Assembly: GCF_051401765.1 (NCBI RefSeq)
Contig: NC_135071.1
Span: forward strand, 19,260,961 to 19,324,960
Length of the DNA: 64,000 bases
Direction: 5' to 3'
From: Calliopsis andreniformis
Taxonomy: Eukaryota > Arthropoda > Insecta > Hymenoptera > Andrenidae
A model generated the notes under the pieces. It searched no databases and was not told the DNA's origin. It saw nothing but the letters and a program-made list of their open reading frames with translations. The translations under genes and the position numbers were made by a program. This document shows, one piece after another, positions 11,830-25,061 of the stretch. Position 1 is the stretch's first letter; each line of letters opens with the position of its first letter.

Positions 11830-12910
11830 CAGCCCTCGCGTGACGCGTCGGGAAAACGCTCTCTGATTTTCCGTCGTCGCGCTTCCCATTCGCTGCTGGC
11901 AAAGCTCCCAGGGGGCAACCGAGGATCATAAATATTAAATTCTACGATCTTAGTCACGCGTACGGACCCGCTGCCATCCGAGCAGCTTCCAGCCCTGACT
12001 TCGCAGCACGCGCGCTTATTAAGCGCGAGGGGGGATAATTTTATAGCGCCTAATGAATTCGAGACTCCGACGGGGCGAGGGGATTCTGACAGGGTGAGTT
12101 TCGCGGAAGTCTCGGAAGGTCTTGGAGGATTTCGCTGGATCTTCAGAAATCTTCAGAAATCTTCAGAAATCCTCAGGGACTTTTACAAAGAAAGCCTCTT
12201 CATCCCTCCCCTGACTTCGCCGCGAGTGCAGAGTTCCTCAGTAATTGTTCTCGCTCCATGAGCCTTATGCAGAGTCTCAGACTTACTGGAATTTTGTGTA
12301 ATACTTCCTTCGAATTTCCAGCTAAGAGGGCGATTCGAGGTTGTTATCGGGATTTAGGATTCCTGAATCTATTATGACATCCCGTGTCTGGTGGCTGCAG
12401 CTACAACTCGCGCAGACTCTGGAACCTCCCTGATAATCGGGTTAAAATGCGCAGAGCTACTCGAACCCTCGTTAATCTATTTCGATGAACCGTAACTGGG
12501 TAGTAGCCCGCGGAATGATCGGGTCTGACGTTTGAGAAATTGCTCCAGAATCTGTCGATTCCTTTGACTTTGGGTACCGATGATTAGTTAACGCCCCCGT
12601 TAATTAGTGGATCTTTTAACGGAGAGATCGCGAGGGAAATTGGTTGATTTAAATATTTTAAAAAGTGCTCATCGATTTCTTTATGGAATAATTTCTGAGG
12701 GGTTTTAAACGAAGTCGAGGTAATAGAGAGAGTGGCAATTATTATGTCTCTGTTATGCATGAGCTTTATCAATTGCGTGGGAGGGTAGGCACTGCCAAGG
12801 TTTTGGAATCTATCCTGTCTAAATGTGATAAGAAACAGAATAGGATTATACTTAGGGAAATTAGACTGAAGACTTATTAAGAAAAGGAAAGAATAAACAC
12901 CATGTACTAT
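11830..12910. other. Intron-like DNA, no gene recognised
   Basis: This is mixed GC-rich (11830-12130) and AT-rich DNA. A short 11-bp tandem (CTTCAGAAAT-type, about four copies) lies at about 12138-12178. No exon or RNA gene was recognised apart from the hairpin that follows. Confidence 0.45.
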
Positions 12911-12913
12911 ACT

Positions 12914-12979
12914 TGTCTTATGAGAAGTCCCCTGGAAAGCACTATCTCTTATGCTTTTCAGGGGACTTCTCATGAGGCA
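12914..12979. ncRNA. Candidate small-RNA hairpin (miRNA-like or siRNA-like)
   Basis: The left arm 12917-12941 (starting CTTATGAGAAGTCCCC) and right arm 12952-12976 are reverse complements over 25 positions, with two differences that become G:U wobbles in RNA. Three further outer pairs extend the stem to 12914/12979. The loop is 10 nt (12942-12951). The size and compactness fit a microRNA precursor. The near-perfect pairing also fits an endo-siRNA hairpin or the remnant of a foldback element. I do not recognise either arm as a known insect miRNA. Expression is unknown. Confidence 0.4.
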
Positions 12980-13391
12980 CTAGCAACCTTATTGATTAAA
13001 ACATAAAGAGAAAGGAAAAGAAAAATAAGACATTCGCCAATTTGGAACGTTTTAATAGACTCTTAACATAGTAGGATATAAAAGGTTGGTGTGACTGAAA
13101 TTGCACAAGTAGGTGATCTCGTGGTACGTGTTTTCGAGTGCGTTCCATTTTCGAGGCCGGATCGATAAGCGGCCGATGAAAATTCCAGGTCCGAATCGTG
13201 CCGGGAAACCGTGGAACGTTTCGCGTAATGCGTCGCGGTTCTCGGTGAACCGAGACGAACGCGGTTCAGTAAATAATCGATCGATCGTCGTGGACGCGTG
13301 CTCGACCCCTCGACATCACGATGTTTGATACGTGCCACTGAAATTCTGGGCAACTAGAGTTATGCAACGCCTCGAATCATCAGCAAAAAAT
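12980..13391. other. Intron-like DNA, no gene recognised
   Basis: The stretch moves from AT-rich (to about 13090) to CpG-rich (13110-13330). Overlapping frames on both strands carry no family signature. Confidence 0.4.
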
Positions 13392-13602
13392 CCTTAGGTA
13401 CCTAGGAATGTTTTCTGGATCCCTAGGAATATTTCTTGAGTGCCTAGGAATTTTTCTTGGATCCTTAGGAATCTTTTTTCAGTGCCTAAGAATCTTCTTC
13501 GAATTTGTAGAAATTTAGATCCCTAGATATCTTCTCAAGTCCCTAGAGATTTTCCTTAGGACCCTAGACAACTTCCTCAGGTTCCTAGAACTACAATTTT
13601 AC
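13392..13602. repeat. Degenerate minisatellite of about 28 bp
   Basis: The core CCTAGGAAT or CCTAGA recurs about eight times, spaced by T-rich words such as TTTTCTTGGAT. Spacing is about 27-28 bp at the start and drifts toward the end. The unit contains CCTAGG, so each copy is a small palindrome. Confidence 0.75.
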
Positions 13603-14806
13603 ATCCATGAAAAATTTGTTTATAAGAAAAGAACCATCGATTTCAGAGGATCATTCGTGAAAATTTTGTCATTAGTATTCCACTCTGTTTTCGTTGTAAA
13701 CCCTGTAGCGATCAGTGGCTCATAATCGGACGATATAGAGGGGTCGATGTTCCCCTGAAGATTATCCCTTAATTTGGAGCGGCGTAGCTTTATCGCGCCA
13801 GCAATTACTGATAATGCACGGGCCGTTTATAGATGACGCGATTCGTCAGGGTGGCTCGGTTGACAGATGCGGCGGTGCGAGCAAAATATCGCGACGAATC
13901 CTCTCTCGCTTTAATCCATCTATTTATGTCCGAGTGTATCGACGCGATTTCGCCTCGTCTACCCATTCGTCATTCTTCGTTGACACTTTTCCGCGTTGTA
14001 TTTAATCGTCAAACTGTAATCGCGCACCCATGAAGCACGAACTCGCGTTTCGATCGTTAATTAACCCTTTGAGCACCGAACCAGCCATTATCGCGACTTC
14101 TGAAAAATGATCTGGGGTCAAAGTTTAGTGGAGGGTCATATCGATTCCATTTTTTTTTTATACATAGTCGTTTCGTGTCCAGTTTTTTCGTCGCTCAGAG
14201 GTATAAATTCGGCGAATTATTACCAGCCTTTGGCGCCAGCACTGAAATGTCTCTAGGAGACATTTTTCTCGTCGATTTTCAATGGTGCTAGTAGATTATA
14301 TGTATAAAAATGCGCTGCATTACTTGCAAATGTTCATCGAACGAATTCGAGAGCAGCCACTTCGCGATCCTCGAGGCGCTCTCGACAGGCTCTCTATTTC
14401 TCTTTTTATCTGCAAATCAAATTAACCCAGGGATCCTGCATAACGTTTGCACGGAACCGACTGCCCTTCTTCTTCCCATTGCTCTTCTTTCCGTGTCCTC
14501 TTCTTCTTCGACGCTGCGAGCCGCATCCGTTCGCAGAGTGATCTATGGTTACAGCAGGTGATCCCACCCGAGGGTCTAACGTCTCGAAACGACCTCGTTG
14601 AACTTTCTAATGAGGTCTGGCTCGATCACTTCGGAAAATCGCCATTACTGCGATTACCTTATTTCCATATCTACTGTTTCCTCAAAATTCAAGGAGCGAG
14701 CGTGTTCCTTGCACAACTGATGCTCTACTTTGTTTGTAGGATAGTTTATTGAGTACCTCAAGTTTTAAATATTCAAATTCTTAAAGATAAAAATTTTTAA
14801 ATATCC
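13603..14806. other. Intron-like DNA, no gene recognised
   Basis: This is a mix of CpG-rich (13700-14100, 14310-14640) and AT-rich sequence. No splice-bounded coding exon, RNA gene or dispersed repeat was recognised. Confidence 0.4.
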
Positions 14807-15945
14807 TGCTGAAAAAATGGAGACATAAAAAACTTTGGACAAAAATTGGCTGACTTTGACTGACGATATCTCTGTGAAAAATCATTGTAGGATCATGATC
14901 TTTTTTTTAAATTAAAGCTTAGAATCTTTAGGTTAAGATTCTACACCTCGATTTTAAGTTTGATTCACTCCTATCACTGCAGACTCTTAAATCTAGGAGC
15001 ATGTTTGTCATAGTACAAATTGTAAAGTTTGGAAAAATGCAGGGAGTTCAGAAAATTTTTTTCGGCAATGCTGTTTACGGAAGCATAAAGTTCGAACTTT
15101 TCTCTTTAATTTAAAAAAAAGATCAAGTCAATACGATTTTTTGTTGCAAAGTTACAGTACTTTGAAGTTACCCCATGCAAATGAGGTAGTGTCAGTGACA
15201 GTAGTATATGACAAAAATGCAAGGGTTACTTTGAAGTGCTGTAACTTTGCGAAAAAAAATCGTAGCGACCTGATCTTTTTTTTAAATTAAAGGGAAAGGT
15301 TCGAACTATATGCTCCTGGAAGTTTTATTCTCGAAAAAAATTGTAGCCAGTCTGTGCATGTCATCAAAGTTGGCAATTTTCTGTATGATGAACTGCAAAG
15401 TTTGACGGGATGCACAGACTTGCTAGAATTTTTTTCGGGAATGACACTTGCAGGAGCATATAGTTCCAACCTTCCCCTTTAATTTAAAAAAAAGATCAAG
15501 TTGCTACGATTTTTTTTCGCAAAGTTACAGCACTTTAAATTAGGCCTTGCGTTTTTGTCATCATTGATGTTACCCGAAGTGCTACATAAATACAAGGGTT
15601 ACTTTAAAGTGCTGTAACTTTGCGAAAAAAAATCGTATTGACTTGATCTTTTTTTTAAATTAAAGGGGAAAGTTCGTACTTTATGGTCACCTGAACGGCA
15701 TCTCCAAAAAAAATTTTTGAAACTCCCTGTATCGTGTCAAAGTTCCCAATTTTCAGTATGAAGAGTTGTCAGATTTAATGAGTTACTGTGATAGTAGTAC
15801 ATTAAATTTAAAATCTAGATACAGCATCTTAAATTAAAGATTCTAAGCTTTAATTTAAAAAAAGAATCGCGATCCTTTGACAATTTTTCACGAAGTTATC
15901 TTCAATCAAAGTTCTCCAACTTTCGCCCAAAATTTGCTCAGTGTA
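14807..15945. mobile_element. Family B nested-palindrome element, copy 1
   Basis: The blocks GATCTTTTTTTTAAATTAAAG and their reverse complement alternate in orientation at about 14900, 15110, 15270, 15480, 15640 and 15850. The ends form terminal inverted repeats: TTTGACTGACGATATC...GTGAAAAATC on the left and its complement on the right (GATTTTTCACG-type followed by TCAATCAAAGTT). Inside, CGATTTTTTTTCGCAAAGTTACAGCACTTT faces its complement across short loops. The element contains no gene. Copies 2 and 3 lie near 38.6 and 60.8 kb. A non-autonomous foldback-type transposon is the likeliest reading. Confidence 0.8.
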
Positions 15946-18900
15946 TTTAAATTACTCTTCACACTTCCTGTACCCTAATTCACCTAAAAATTTCATTCCC
16001 AACCCTCTGACTCATCGTCACACACGCTCACAAAAACCCATGACGCACGTAGGACTACGACGTCGCTCGAAGTGTAACCAGTTCATCCCCCGAAAAGTGG
16101 CGAGCACAGTAACCCGAAAATTCGGTCGTATCCAGCGGAAGGGGTGTTCACCCCCGTGTTAGGTTCTTTGTCTCGCTGCGCCGAGGGTGGGAGGACAAAT
16201 TGGCCGTGGCTGCGGTGAGTGGGTCCGCGACAAACACGCGCAAGGTGCTGGTAACTCGTTCTCCATGTAGGTCGGCAAACAGAGTAAGCGGTGGCTTCCC
16301 CCCGCGAGGGGTTGAGGGGAGGATGAAACCGAGATGGAGGCGAGGGATCCGATGGGTGGGTGGTCGGGCTGGTCGATCGGTGAAGTGTAACGCGGATCCA
16401 TAAGTCATGAGGTGGAGCACATTCAAACGCCCCTCGACACGTCGAACAAGCGCAGACCCCTCGGGAGGGGGTGGAGGAGAAGAAGAAGGCGCGGAAGAAG
16501 CCACGGGAGAAGTGTTTGCTCCGGCGGCGTGTGCCTTTGCTCCCTCGTCACACCCCCTTGGTTATCTACTCGCGCACCTTCAATTACTGCGATCACTCGC
16601 CCCTCTCCTCGCTCTTTGGATTCTTCAGCCCCGCTCACGGCTGATTGTCCTGCGGGAATTTGGTTAGTTAGCTCGGGGGATGAACACCTACGTCCCCCAT
16701 TCAGGACTACGGCTGTTTTACCTCGGATCGTTTAAGTTTCTCCAGGAATTTCCCATTTCCTAGGGATACGTGCTACAGTGACAGACGTTGACAGTGATGG
16801 AACTTCGCGAATTTGTGAAACTACTGAGGTAAATGTCTCAATAGTTCAATAATGCCTAAGCAGGGAGGAAGGGTGTAACTACAAGAAAAATGTACAATTG
16901 AGTTTTTTGAGTCTTTTTATCATTTTGAACATAATGTGGACAAGTAATGAGACACTTGTTTCACTAAGTAAAAATATACAGTATATATATTTTTTTTCTC
17001 GACAAACACGTCTATATACAGAGATGTTGAAAGTAGCCTCCTAAGTGGAGAGTAATTTCTATTTAATTTTTAAGGTGGAAATAGTTTCGAGGAGAGGAAA
17101 TATCTTTCAGATGAATATTTTCAGATGCTAAGGAAATGAGTGGCCATTACCATCGGCCACGTTCTAAGCGGTCATTACGGTCGGTAATTAATAAAACTGT
17201 AGCGCCGTTTTGCTGGCATTAACTCGTTAGCCAGCGCACAGTGGAAATTGTCGGGTTGCGCGGTGTTAGGGAGCGAATGGTAATGAGCGGACCAGGGAAG
17301 GTTATGCTGTGTAACTTGCGTGTTCCCTTCGTTCCTCTATTTATTGCTCTTCTTGTTCAGTTTAACGTCCGTGTAAACAGCACGCGTGATACAAGTCGTG
17401 GCTGGGATAAGTTGACTTTCATACAGCTTAGATTCCCAGGCAACTTAAGTTTCGGCGAGGCTACCACTTGCTGAAGTATCTTTAACACTGCAGAGTAGAC
17501 AAAGTTTCAGTGTTGCTTCTGAAAGCGGCAAATTCGAGGGCCTAGAATGGGGGATTGGAATATTTTATCAAGGTATTAAGACAGATGGTGAGATTCTGAG
17601 GAATTTGTAAGTCTCATCCGACAGGATTGAAAAATTTCAAAGTCTTATCTGCTGCAGCAGTGCCCTGAAATATTCCAAGCTCCTCCTATGCTTCTACTAT
17701 ACTCAAATATTCCAAGCCCTATCTGGTCTCACACGACATCAGAAATTTTCCAAGTTCTACATCCTATTACCTCGATGATAGACTAACATAGAAGCTAGGT
17801 TGCTTGAGCAGAATATTGGAACTTGGAATATTTCTTGAAAGGGTAGACGATGAGTTCAGACAGAGAAAATTGGGAAAATTTCAGAGTTCTGTATCTTAAA
17901 AATTCTCAAATATTAAAATCCTCAAAATTAACAAACTTTCAAATATTTACAATACCTAGTTTCTTCACATTTTCAAATATAAAAATTGTCGAATTTTCCC
18001 TTCGGTTCCTCTCTCAAATTCTCCAATTTTGGAAGTCCTGTTATCATTATTACGTCTTGCCTGCCAAGCTGAATCGTCTACTGAGATAGATCTCTTAATT
18101 ATTCCTGAATCATTTAACACAGTTTGACAGCAAACGAGAAACGAATCATAAACGCGTATCATGGTTAACGATCGACTCTCGGTTTGTCGATAAAAGCAGC
18201 CCCAGTTTTCCGAGCTGCGATTATTCGCCACGGCTAATACCATTCCTCCCCCGAAACTAGTTTAATTTCCGTCGATGATAAACTGGATACGCGGTATCAG
18301 CTCGCATTGTCGCTCGGTTTCCAGGATAGATTGCACGCGGCATGGAAACGAGCTTGCCACTGGATAAAAGGTGACAGGAAATTCGACTGCATTCGCTGTT
18401 GCATCGTTGCACTCGTTTCGAACATCGGTTATCATATCGGTAACTACAAATATCAAATGGACCTCCACTTTAAGTGGCCACTACGCACACTTCCAATAAT
18501 ATCATGTTTTATGTGGCATATAACCCTTCTCTACAATTATCTACAATTGTCTGACACACTCTTAAATTTTGATTCATATACTCGTTTCAAACTTTACGCC
18601 TTTTTCATTTCCTTGGGTAAAAATTAACTATTTTCTCTTTTTACTATCTTTCTATTTATCTCTGCGCGACATCTAACTGCAAATTTTCAGTACTCTCTAC
18701 TCTTATAAATGGTTTATGCTTAATATTTCTACTAAATAAATCCAGTTAAGTGCGAAATTGCCTGTTAATATTTTAGGGTGCTTTTAGGAATAAAGTACCC
18801 TCGTTATCTTCCAGCTGGATTTCAATTTATATACAATTTATTGAGTCTCTAACATGGCCAGACATTTTTACGATCATCAGTCAATAAATGAATAATAGCC

Positions 18901-19416
18901 TCCAGAGGTTGGTCCACATCTGGGTCGTTTCTCGAAGCACATGTACCTCTGTAAAAGAGAAAATTGGAATCGATTCGGTGGCGAGATCGTCGCGTCGGTA
19001 TCGAGAGATGAAAGAGCAGGTCCAGCTGGGCAGAAATATTTCCCGTGGTCAGAGGTTCAAGGCGAGGAGGAAAACGTTGCTTTTCGCGGAGCTTCACCCT
19101 GAGAAAGGGAGAGAGTTGCGAGAAGTAGCGGTGGAAGAAAAGCGGAGACGCTTTTTACGACCACAAAGAAAGTGAAAAGAGGGAAGGGAGGGTGAAAAGG
19201 CTGGGATGAGAGGTTGGTCGACTGGTCTGGCTTCGACGTCGGCCACGTCAGCGCCCCTTTGTTAAGGGTAACTTTCCCCCGCCGCGGTCTTCCTTCTTCT
19301 CCGACTTTGCTGGAGACGAGTCAGCGATGATTGATGCTCGCCAAGGAAGCTCGAATCGCCAGCTCTGAGGAAGAAACGTGGAAAGGAAACAGGATTCATT
19401 TGGGAGGAAAAATTGA
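15946..19416. other. Intron-like DNA, no gene supported
   Basis: The interval 16000-16740 is strongly CpG-rich, with overlapping frames in all directions and purine tracts. The rest is AT-rich or mixed. Degenerate AATATTCCAAG-type words recur at 17600-17960. A GGTGAGT at about 16213 resembles a donor but has no coding frame attached. No exon was supported. Confidence 0.4.
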
Positions 19417-19580
19417 TTCATTGGGTTCACTAGGTTCGTTAGGTTCATTAGGTTCAATGGTTTTAATAGGCTCACTGGGTTTAGTAGGATCACTAGGATC
19501 TCTTGGATCACTAGTATCACTAGGATCTTCAATTTCAATAGAATCACCAGATTCAGTAGATTCACTAGGTACTGAAAGTA
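19417..19580. repeat. 9-bp minisatellite (GGTTCACTA / GGATCACTA type)
   Basis: The DNA reads as successive nonamers such as GGTTCACTA, GGTTCGTTA, GGTTCATTA, GGCTCACTG and GGATCACTA over about 18 units. Because 9 is a multiple of 3, it translates as Leu-Gly-Ser repeats in one frame, which is a by-product. Some units contain TTAGG, but they are not telomeric TTAGG arrays. Confidence 0.85.
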
Positions 19581-22093
19581 TTGGAGTATCTAGAAACTCT
19601 AAAGCTTCTATCTATACGTTCCTTACGTTCACTAGAAGCATCATAGAACCTCTAAACCTGCGAAAAATGATTACCCCAAACAGGTAAACCGATTCTTCTT
19701 CCAAGTGAAGCGCAGTCGATCTCTTAAAGTCAGCGAAAATTGAGCAACCAGGTTTTTCATCTCCCATAAACTCACTTCCACGATTCCCCTAAGTCTCTCG
19801 CGAGCTTCCGAGTGGAAAGTTGTAATTGAATCTGGCGTGACGCGGTGGAAGTCGCTCCTTTGTTTAAATTTTAATCGATTCCTCGACTCGGCTCCTTCCT
19901 TCGCCAGAATTATAATGGTTTCTGAAATTTAATGGACTCAATTATCGTGCGCATAAATCGAACGGAAGCGGGGCGTCTCGTCCTCCGTGGAACCCCTGCT
20001 CGCATAATGGAGCGATCCGGTGACTTTCTGCGGGCGGGCTTCCAATTTTTCGCCACCATTATCCCCGGTTTTTTCGTGGATCGCGTGTTCCGCCTGGTCC
20101 TTTGGCGACCGTTTTAACGAGACCGTTCGCAGCTAACGGGCCAGAAGTTAATTCTCCGCCGAGGGAAACCTCCCCCTCTCCTAGGGCTGTTCTGCTCCTC
20201 GAGCTTTTTCCTCTTCTCGTTCGTCTGCTCTACCCCTTTTCCAGTTTCATTTCGATGGTACTCCTGCGGCCTACACGCGTGGACCGAGCAAACGTCGGGA
20301 TAGCGATAATACTGTTGCCCATTTGGGGGTTGAGGGGCTACCACCCTGGTGGCTTCGAAAAAAATGGGATCTTTTTTTCGTGAAATGGTGGCTTGGTGTC
20401 TTTAGAATAATACACTGCGGCTGGGAGATTTGTTCTCGTGTGCTGAGGATTTTCGTTATACTGTGGCGGACAAATGAAACTTTTAAAAGCAAGGAAGAGA
20501 TAAAAAATTTCATAAAAAAGGAAGGTATAAGTTTGTATTACGGGGCTGGAGAGACATCCCAAAGTAGATGAGTGTCGTAAATATGAGATAGAATATCTAG
20601 TTATGGAAATTACTAAGGGTCCAGTATACCTATATATTTTAATTCTAAACTTCCTTTTTTGTCTGCCACTGTATGGGAAAAATAGTGAATATTATTTACC
20701 CTTTATTTTCAGTTCTTTTTTTATTTTAGTTTTGTTTCTTTGAATTTATTGCAAATTATACAATAGCTTTGGTATCTTCACAAATATATTACATATCATG
20801 CGAGGTAACATTTTTTGAAAATATCATAGTAATGAATTATTGTATTCTGGACCAGTTTTCACCCAGAGAATCTTACTCGTTCCTAGAATTCGCGCGTTCG
20901 TTTCGACGAATGAAGCTGAGGGGGTGGCAGAGGGCAGGAACACGCGCGAAACGAGCAGCGTAAAAATACGATTTGGAAAGTTTTACAACGAGGGAAGCCT
21001 CCCAGGAGAACTCGGACGAATTCTCTTCCTCCTATATTTCTTTCGCCCCCCTGACTTCCGTCCCGCGCCCTTCGAGACGGCTATTGTTTCGGCCAACATA
21101 AAGCAGCGAAGGGTCAGAGGGCAGGGCGACTAAATGGGTGTATACTAAAATGTGAGAATCCCTTCGAACTCAAACCTGTATCTTTAATTCTATTCAATTT
21201 CGAAACCGATGTGGCAAAAAAATGCTAAAAAAATTCTTAAATAACTGAGATTCTTCCATAAAATAATTCTTACTTGCTCATTTTTCGCGAATCATAAAAT
21301 CCCTACATAATTCATTTCTCAGTACCCCCAGCTCCTCAAATAATATTCCCCTGGCTAATATAAACGAATGACAAGCCACAAAATTGGAATAATTATTCTA
21401 CTAAAATTTGATTTCAATACTGCTCTGTCATTAGCTGCTCCCTGGGATTAATAAAACGTTCCTGCTCAGTTATTTATGCTGTCTCGCTAAAACGGTTCAT
21501 TTACCCCTGAAAGAGCCGCGACGTCTCTGCATCCGCCGAGGCCACAATGATCGATGACACGCGAATATCAGCAGCCTGTTCAGGCAGCGATATCTCGACA
21601 GGGTGGGCGTGGGCGAAAGAGGACGAGGGCTCCAAATATCCAGCGAGTCGGCAGAGAATCGGGTGACAGGTGAGCTGGCAGGGACAAAAAAAAATTGAGG
21701 ACGGGGGTGGGTCGAGAACCGTAACGAAACGGTCGCGTAAGGCTCGGTTTCCAGCGAATCGCCGCTGATAAAGAGCGATAAGCGGAGACACGGGACGTTA
21801 TGAGGACGGAAACGATAACGCCTGCACGTTTCCAGAGAACGTCGGCTCGCTTTTCCCTTTTGCGCTTTTCATCCACCGCCATCATGTACCTCTCTCCCCC
21901 TCTATCTGTCGCGGCACACCCCGAAATCGGATACGAGATAATTGAATGTGTCTCCGTGTTTGTGCTCAGATTTGTTACCTCGTGTTGCATCGTTTCACTA
22001 GGTTCCGCGCTGTCCCGCTAAGCGATGCAAATTGCTGCGTTTTAATCGAGGCTCGTCGTTTGACACGAGGAAAATGAGCAAGCTGTTCACCTA
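19581..22093. other. Intron-like DNA, no gene recognised
   Basis: CpG-rich segments (about 19780-20340, 20880-21130, 21500-22060) are separated by AT-rich ones. Open frames of up to 136 codons overlap on both strands without motifs. No RNA gene or repeat family was seen. Confidence 0.4.
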
Positions 22094-22270
22094 CTAGTGA
22101 GCGAGAGTCGCTAGGAAGGAAGGCGTGCACACTAGAGAGCAAGGCATAGTCACTAGGAGGGAAGGTATAGTCACTAGGAAGCAAGACATAGACTTCTATC
22201 TTACTAAGGAGGAAGATATAGCTACTAGGGAGCGAGACGAAGACATTAGCGAGCAAGGCAGCAACGTTTC
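22094..22270. repeat. 21-bp minisatellite (TAGGAGGGAAGGTATAGTCAC type)
   Basis: Units begin TAG and run about 21 bp: CTAGGAAGGAAGGCGTGCACA, CTAGAGAGCAAGGCATAGTCA, CTAGGAGGGAAGGTATAGTCA and so on, seven to eight copies. One unit is enlarged around 22190-22200. Copies are diverged but clearly in register. Confidence 0.8.
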
Positions 22271-25058
22271 TCCAGTCGACCTCAGTTTCCACGCGAGATC
22301 CTCGAACGCTTCATTTCGCGTGCTTATCTATCCTGAGAAGAAGAATGATCCCTGTCGCTCGCTTTGAAGTTTCCTGCGCGATTTCAGACGCCCTGAAGGG
22401 GTGTCGCGTTTGTAGCATCAGTCTAAAGGACACGCAAGCTGGTCGTCTTAATTGCAGCAACGTTGATTACAGCCAACTATCGCCTCCAGTCCGCGATAAG
22501 ACGAACGCGCGATAATTAATGAGCCCGAAACTTGGGTTACTCGGCAACCCTGTTTCCCGCGGTACACGCTGGAAGATGACGCAGAGGGGTTGAGCGACGT
22601 GAATGGGGATGGTCGTTAGACAACTATTTCACGAGTCGACTGACAGTAATCCTGAATCATTAGAGGGCTTCTGGCTGGCAACAACGCCGACGAGGAGGGC
22701 GGAGGAAGCTTTTGTGCGCGGACAACTCGAAGGAAATTGAGATTTCTTTGATAGCAAACGGGGCTGGGGATCGATAAACGGGGTTGATCCTAACCAGAAG
22801 CTTCCAGGGGGCGACTATTACTCCAAGTTCCGCGTAACGCCAACCCCTTCGTGTTTTCGGCAAACGAGGAGCGTAAACTATTCTCTTCAGCGTTTGAAAA
22901 GAGGCGGGAAAGGTTGCGTCACGTGCTGTCTCGAAGGGATGTGATCTTTTCTGCTTTCTTTGGTGCAAATTAATTTTAGGGTTCAAATATACTAGTTAAA
23001 TTACTAAATTAGTTTAGTAGTTCAAATATTCTAGTTCTAATATATGGCAATTCTCAAATATTGGAATTCTCAAATATTCAAATAACTCATAACTCGGAAT
23101 ATTCCAATTTTCATGTACTGTAACTACCATTGAAGCCTCTCATTAGACCTCTCTACACATTTACACATATCGTTTTCAATCACCCTACTGCTATCCCCCA
23201 CAAGCATATCCCTGAGTATAAACTCGTGAGTGGCTCATGAGCCTTCAACAAGGAACCACTGTATTCGTTCCACAGCAGGCTAACATCCACCAGCAACGTC
23301 CGAGACTTCGTAGAAAGCTGGTTGCTATTTCCTCGATCGTCTGGAATTGTTGTCGGCCACAAATCAGCCGTGAAATATGCGCCTAGTTGGTCGCAAACGG
23401 ACAGCACGAGCCACAGTGACAGTGAGCTTCCGATTCCAAGAGTAATGCGTTCCGTCGGAAGGTTCAAGGATTCCTTTGGGACCGCAGAAATCGAGCTTCC
23501 TCGGTCCTAGCTTCGTCCACGTATCGCGAACCCTTCGCTGCTGGATTTATCACCGCATCCCTGTCTGTCCGCTCCACAACCAGCCAACTCGACTCGCGAA
23601 GCTTCTCCCAGCGTTTCGAGGCTGGCGTAAATTGCTGAGGCAGTTCGTCGAATCCCACCAAATCGAGGTGGGATTTGGTCGAATCCAACTTGAGCTAATT
23701 CGATAAACCCTGCACGGTACGTTTTGATTGAGTTGTCGTAGACGGTGCCTTTTGGTAAGATGACTCTCACGAATCCTGCGACTCGTATGTCAGTGCCTTT
23801 AAAGAGCATCGATCCTGAAAGTTTTCTAGCACGAATCCTAGAACGCTTATATATCAGAGCTTTTAAAAGAGTTTCGAAATTGGTCTTGAAAAATTTCGAA
23901 CAGCCTGGTCTCTTCTTTGAGGCAACAGAGATCAGCTGGTTGCAGAGAACACGCGAAGAGGAATCAGATCGAATGTTCCTGCTTTTCAACGAGCTCTCCT
24001 TTTGAGGCTCCATTGGCTCGGCTCGAATCATTTAAATCGCCAGACGCGGCTAGTGGATTATAGCGTCCGAGAGGCGAGGAAAGAGAGGCCATTGTAGGTG
24101 CCTTATTTTCAGAACGGAGGAAAATTGCGTTCGGCCCACGCCCTCGCTCTTTGTAGCTACAATTACCAGCGGGGGCGTCGAAGCAATTTTGCAAACTGGA
24201 GAAGCAAGGACGAGGAGGCGGGATTCGCGTCCAATCAGACGAGCAGCCATCCGAGGTAGCGGGAAAAGGAAAAAGGAGAACGTAACTTTAATAATCGCGC
24301 TTTCGAAGGATCTGTCTGAGAAATGACTTTCCCTCGCGCGTTTCTCCCCTCGCGAGACTTTCACGCGAGCGATGCCTTCGAATACGACGTATTCAATTTA
24401 ATATAAAAATCCAATCCGACGCTGGCTCTCGTGCATTACGCGGCTCTCGTCGAAGCGAGTAGAAGAACCTCTAAAAGCGGTTTATGTGAATTATAGCTTA
24501 CGTGACCTAATTAATTGCATCCGTGCCATTCGCTAATTTGTTTTTTAGGATCTGCTGTTTCCTGGAAACATGGTTTAGCTTGGAGGGTTCTTTCGTGTTC
24601 TAATTAGTGGATTCAATTGTATTGGCCTCCTGCCTCTCTTGTGGTTCTGCAAAATGTATACGACTGAGGTCGTAAGGCAAAACACCGTACAGTGTGTGTT
24701 TGTATTTTCGAGGTGCTGTTTCAAATTTTGCAGCTGAATTCCATGCTACAAACTTGCGTCTTATTAAAGTGTCGGTGTTTCATAATAGAACTACTGTTTT
24801 CCTGTTTTATGCATGTTTTATTTGTGGATAATATTTTCTCAAATATCTGTAGCTTCTTCATTACAATTTCAATTTAAGAAACATATATGAGCCTAAAGTT
24901 CCAAGGAAAGTGTTCCTTTAATTCAATCTTGGTCTTTAAAAACATCAAAATTATACCTTGTAGAGATTAATAATGACACAAATTAAATCAGTTTTGAAAT
25001 ATCTTTCCCTTGCCGCCACAGATATCGCATTTAAATCGATGCGCAATCGATATTCCTG
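22271..25058. other. Intron-like DNA, no gene supported
   Basis: Mostly CpG-rich DNA with a minus-strand frame of 174 codons (23507-24031). I could not relate it to any family, and it is overlapped by plus-strand frames. AAATATTC-rich DNA lies at 22985-23110. A coding exon at 23.5-24.0 kb on the minus strand cannot be excluded, but nothing recognisable supports it. Confidence 0.4.
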
Positions 25059-25061
25059 GGC

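Noticed and set aside
19417..19580. Telomeric TTAGG repeat
   Set aside because: TTAGG occurs only within some 9-bp units and not as contiguous pentamers.
19331..19687. Leu-Gly-Ser repeat frame
   Set aside because: It is a 9-bp minisatellite read in frame; there is no start context, domain or splice evidence.
3376..23485. Short match CAAGGATTCCTT-GGGA-CGC at 3376 and 23465
   Set aside because: Only about 20 bp match with no extension, too short to infer duplication.
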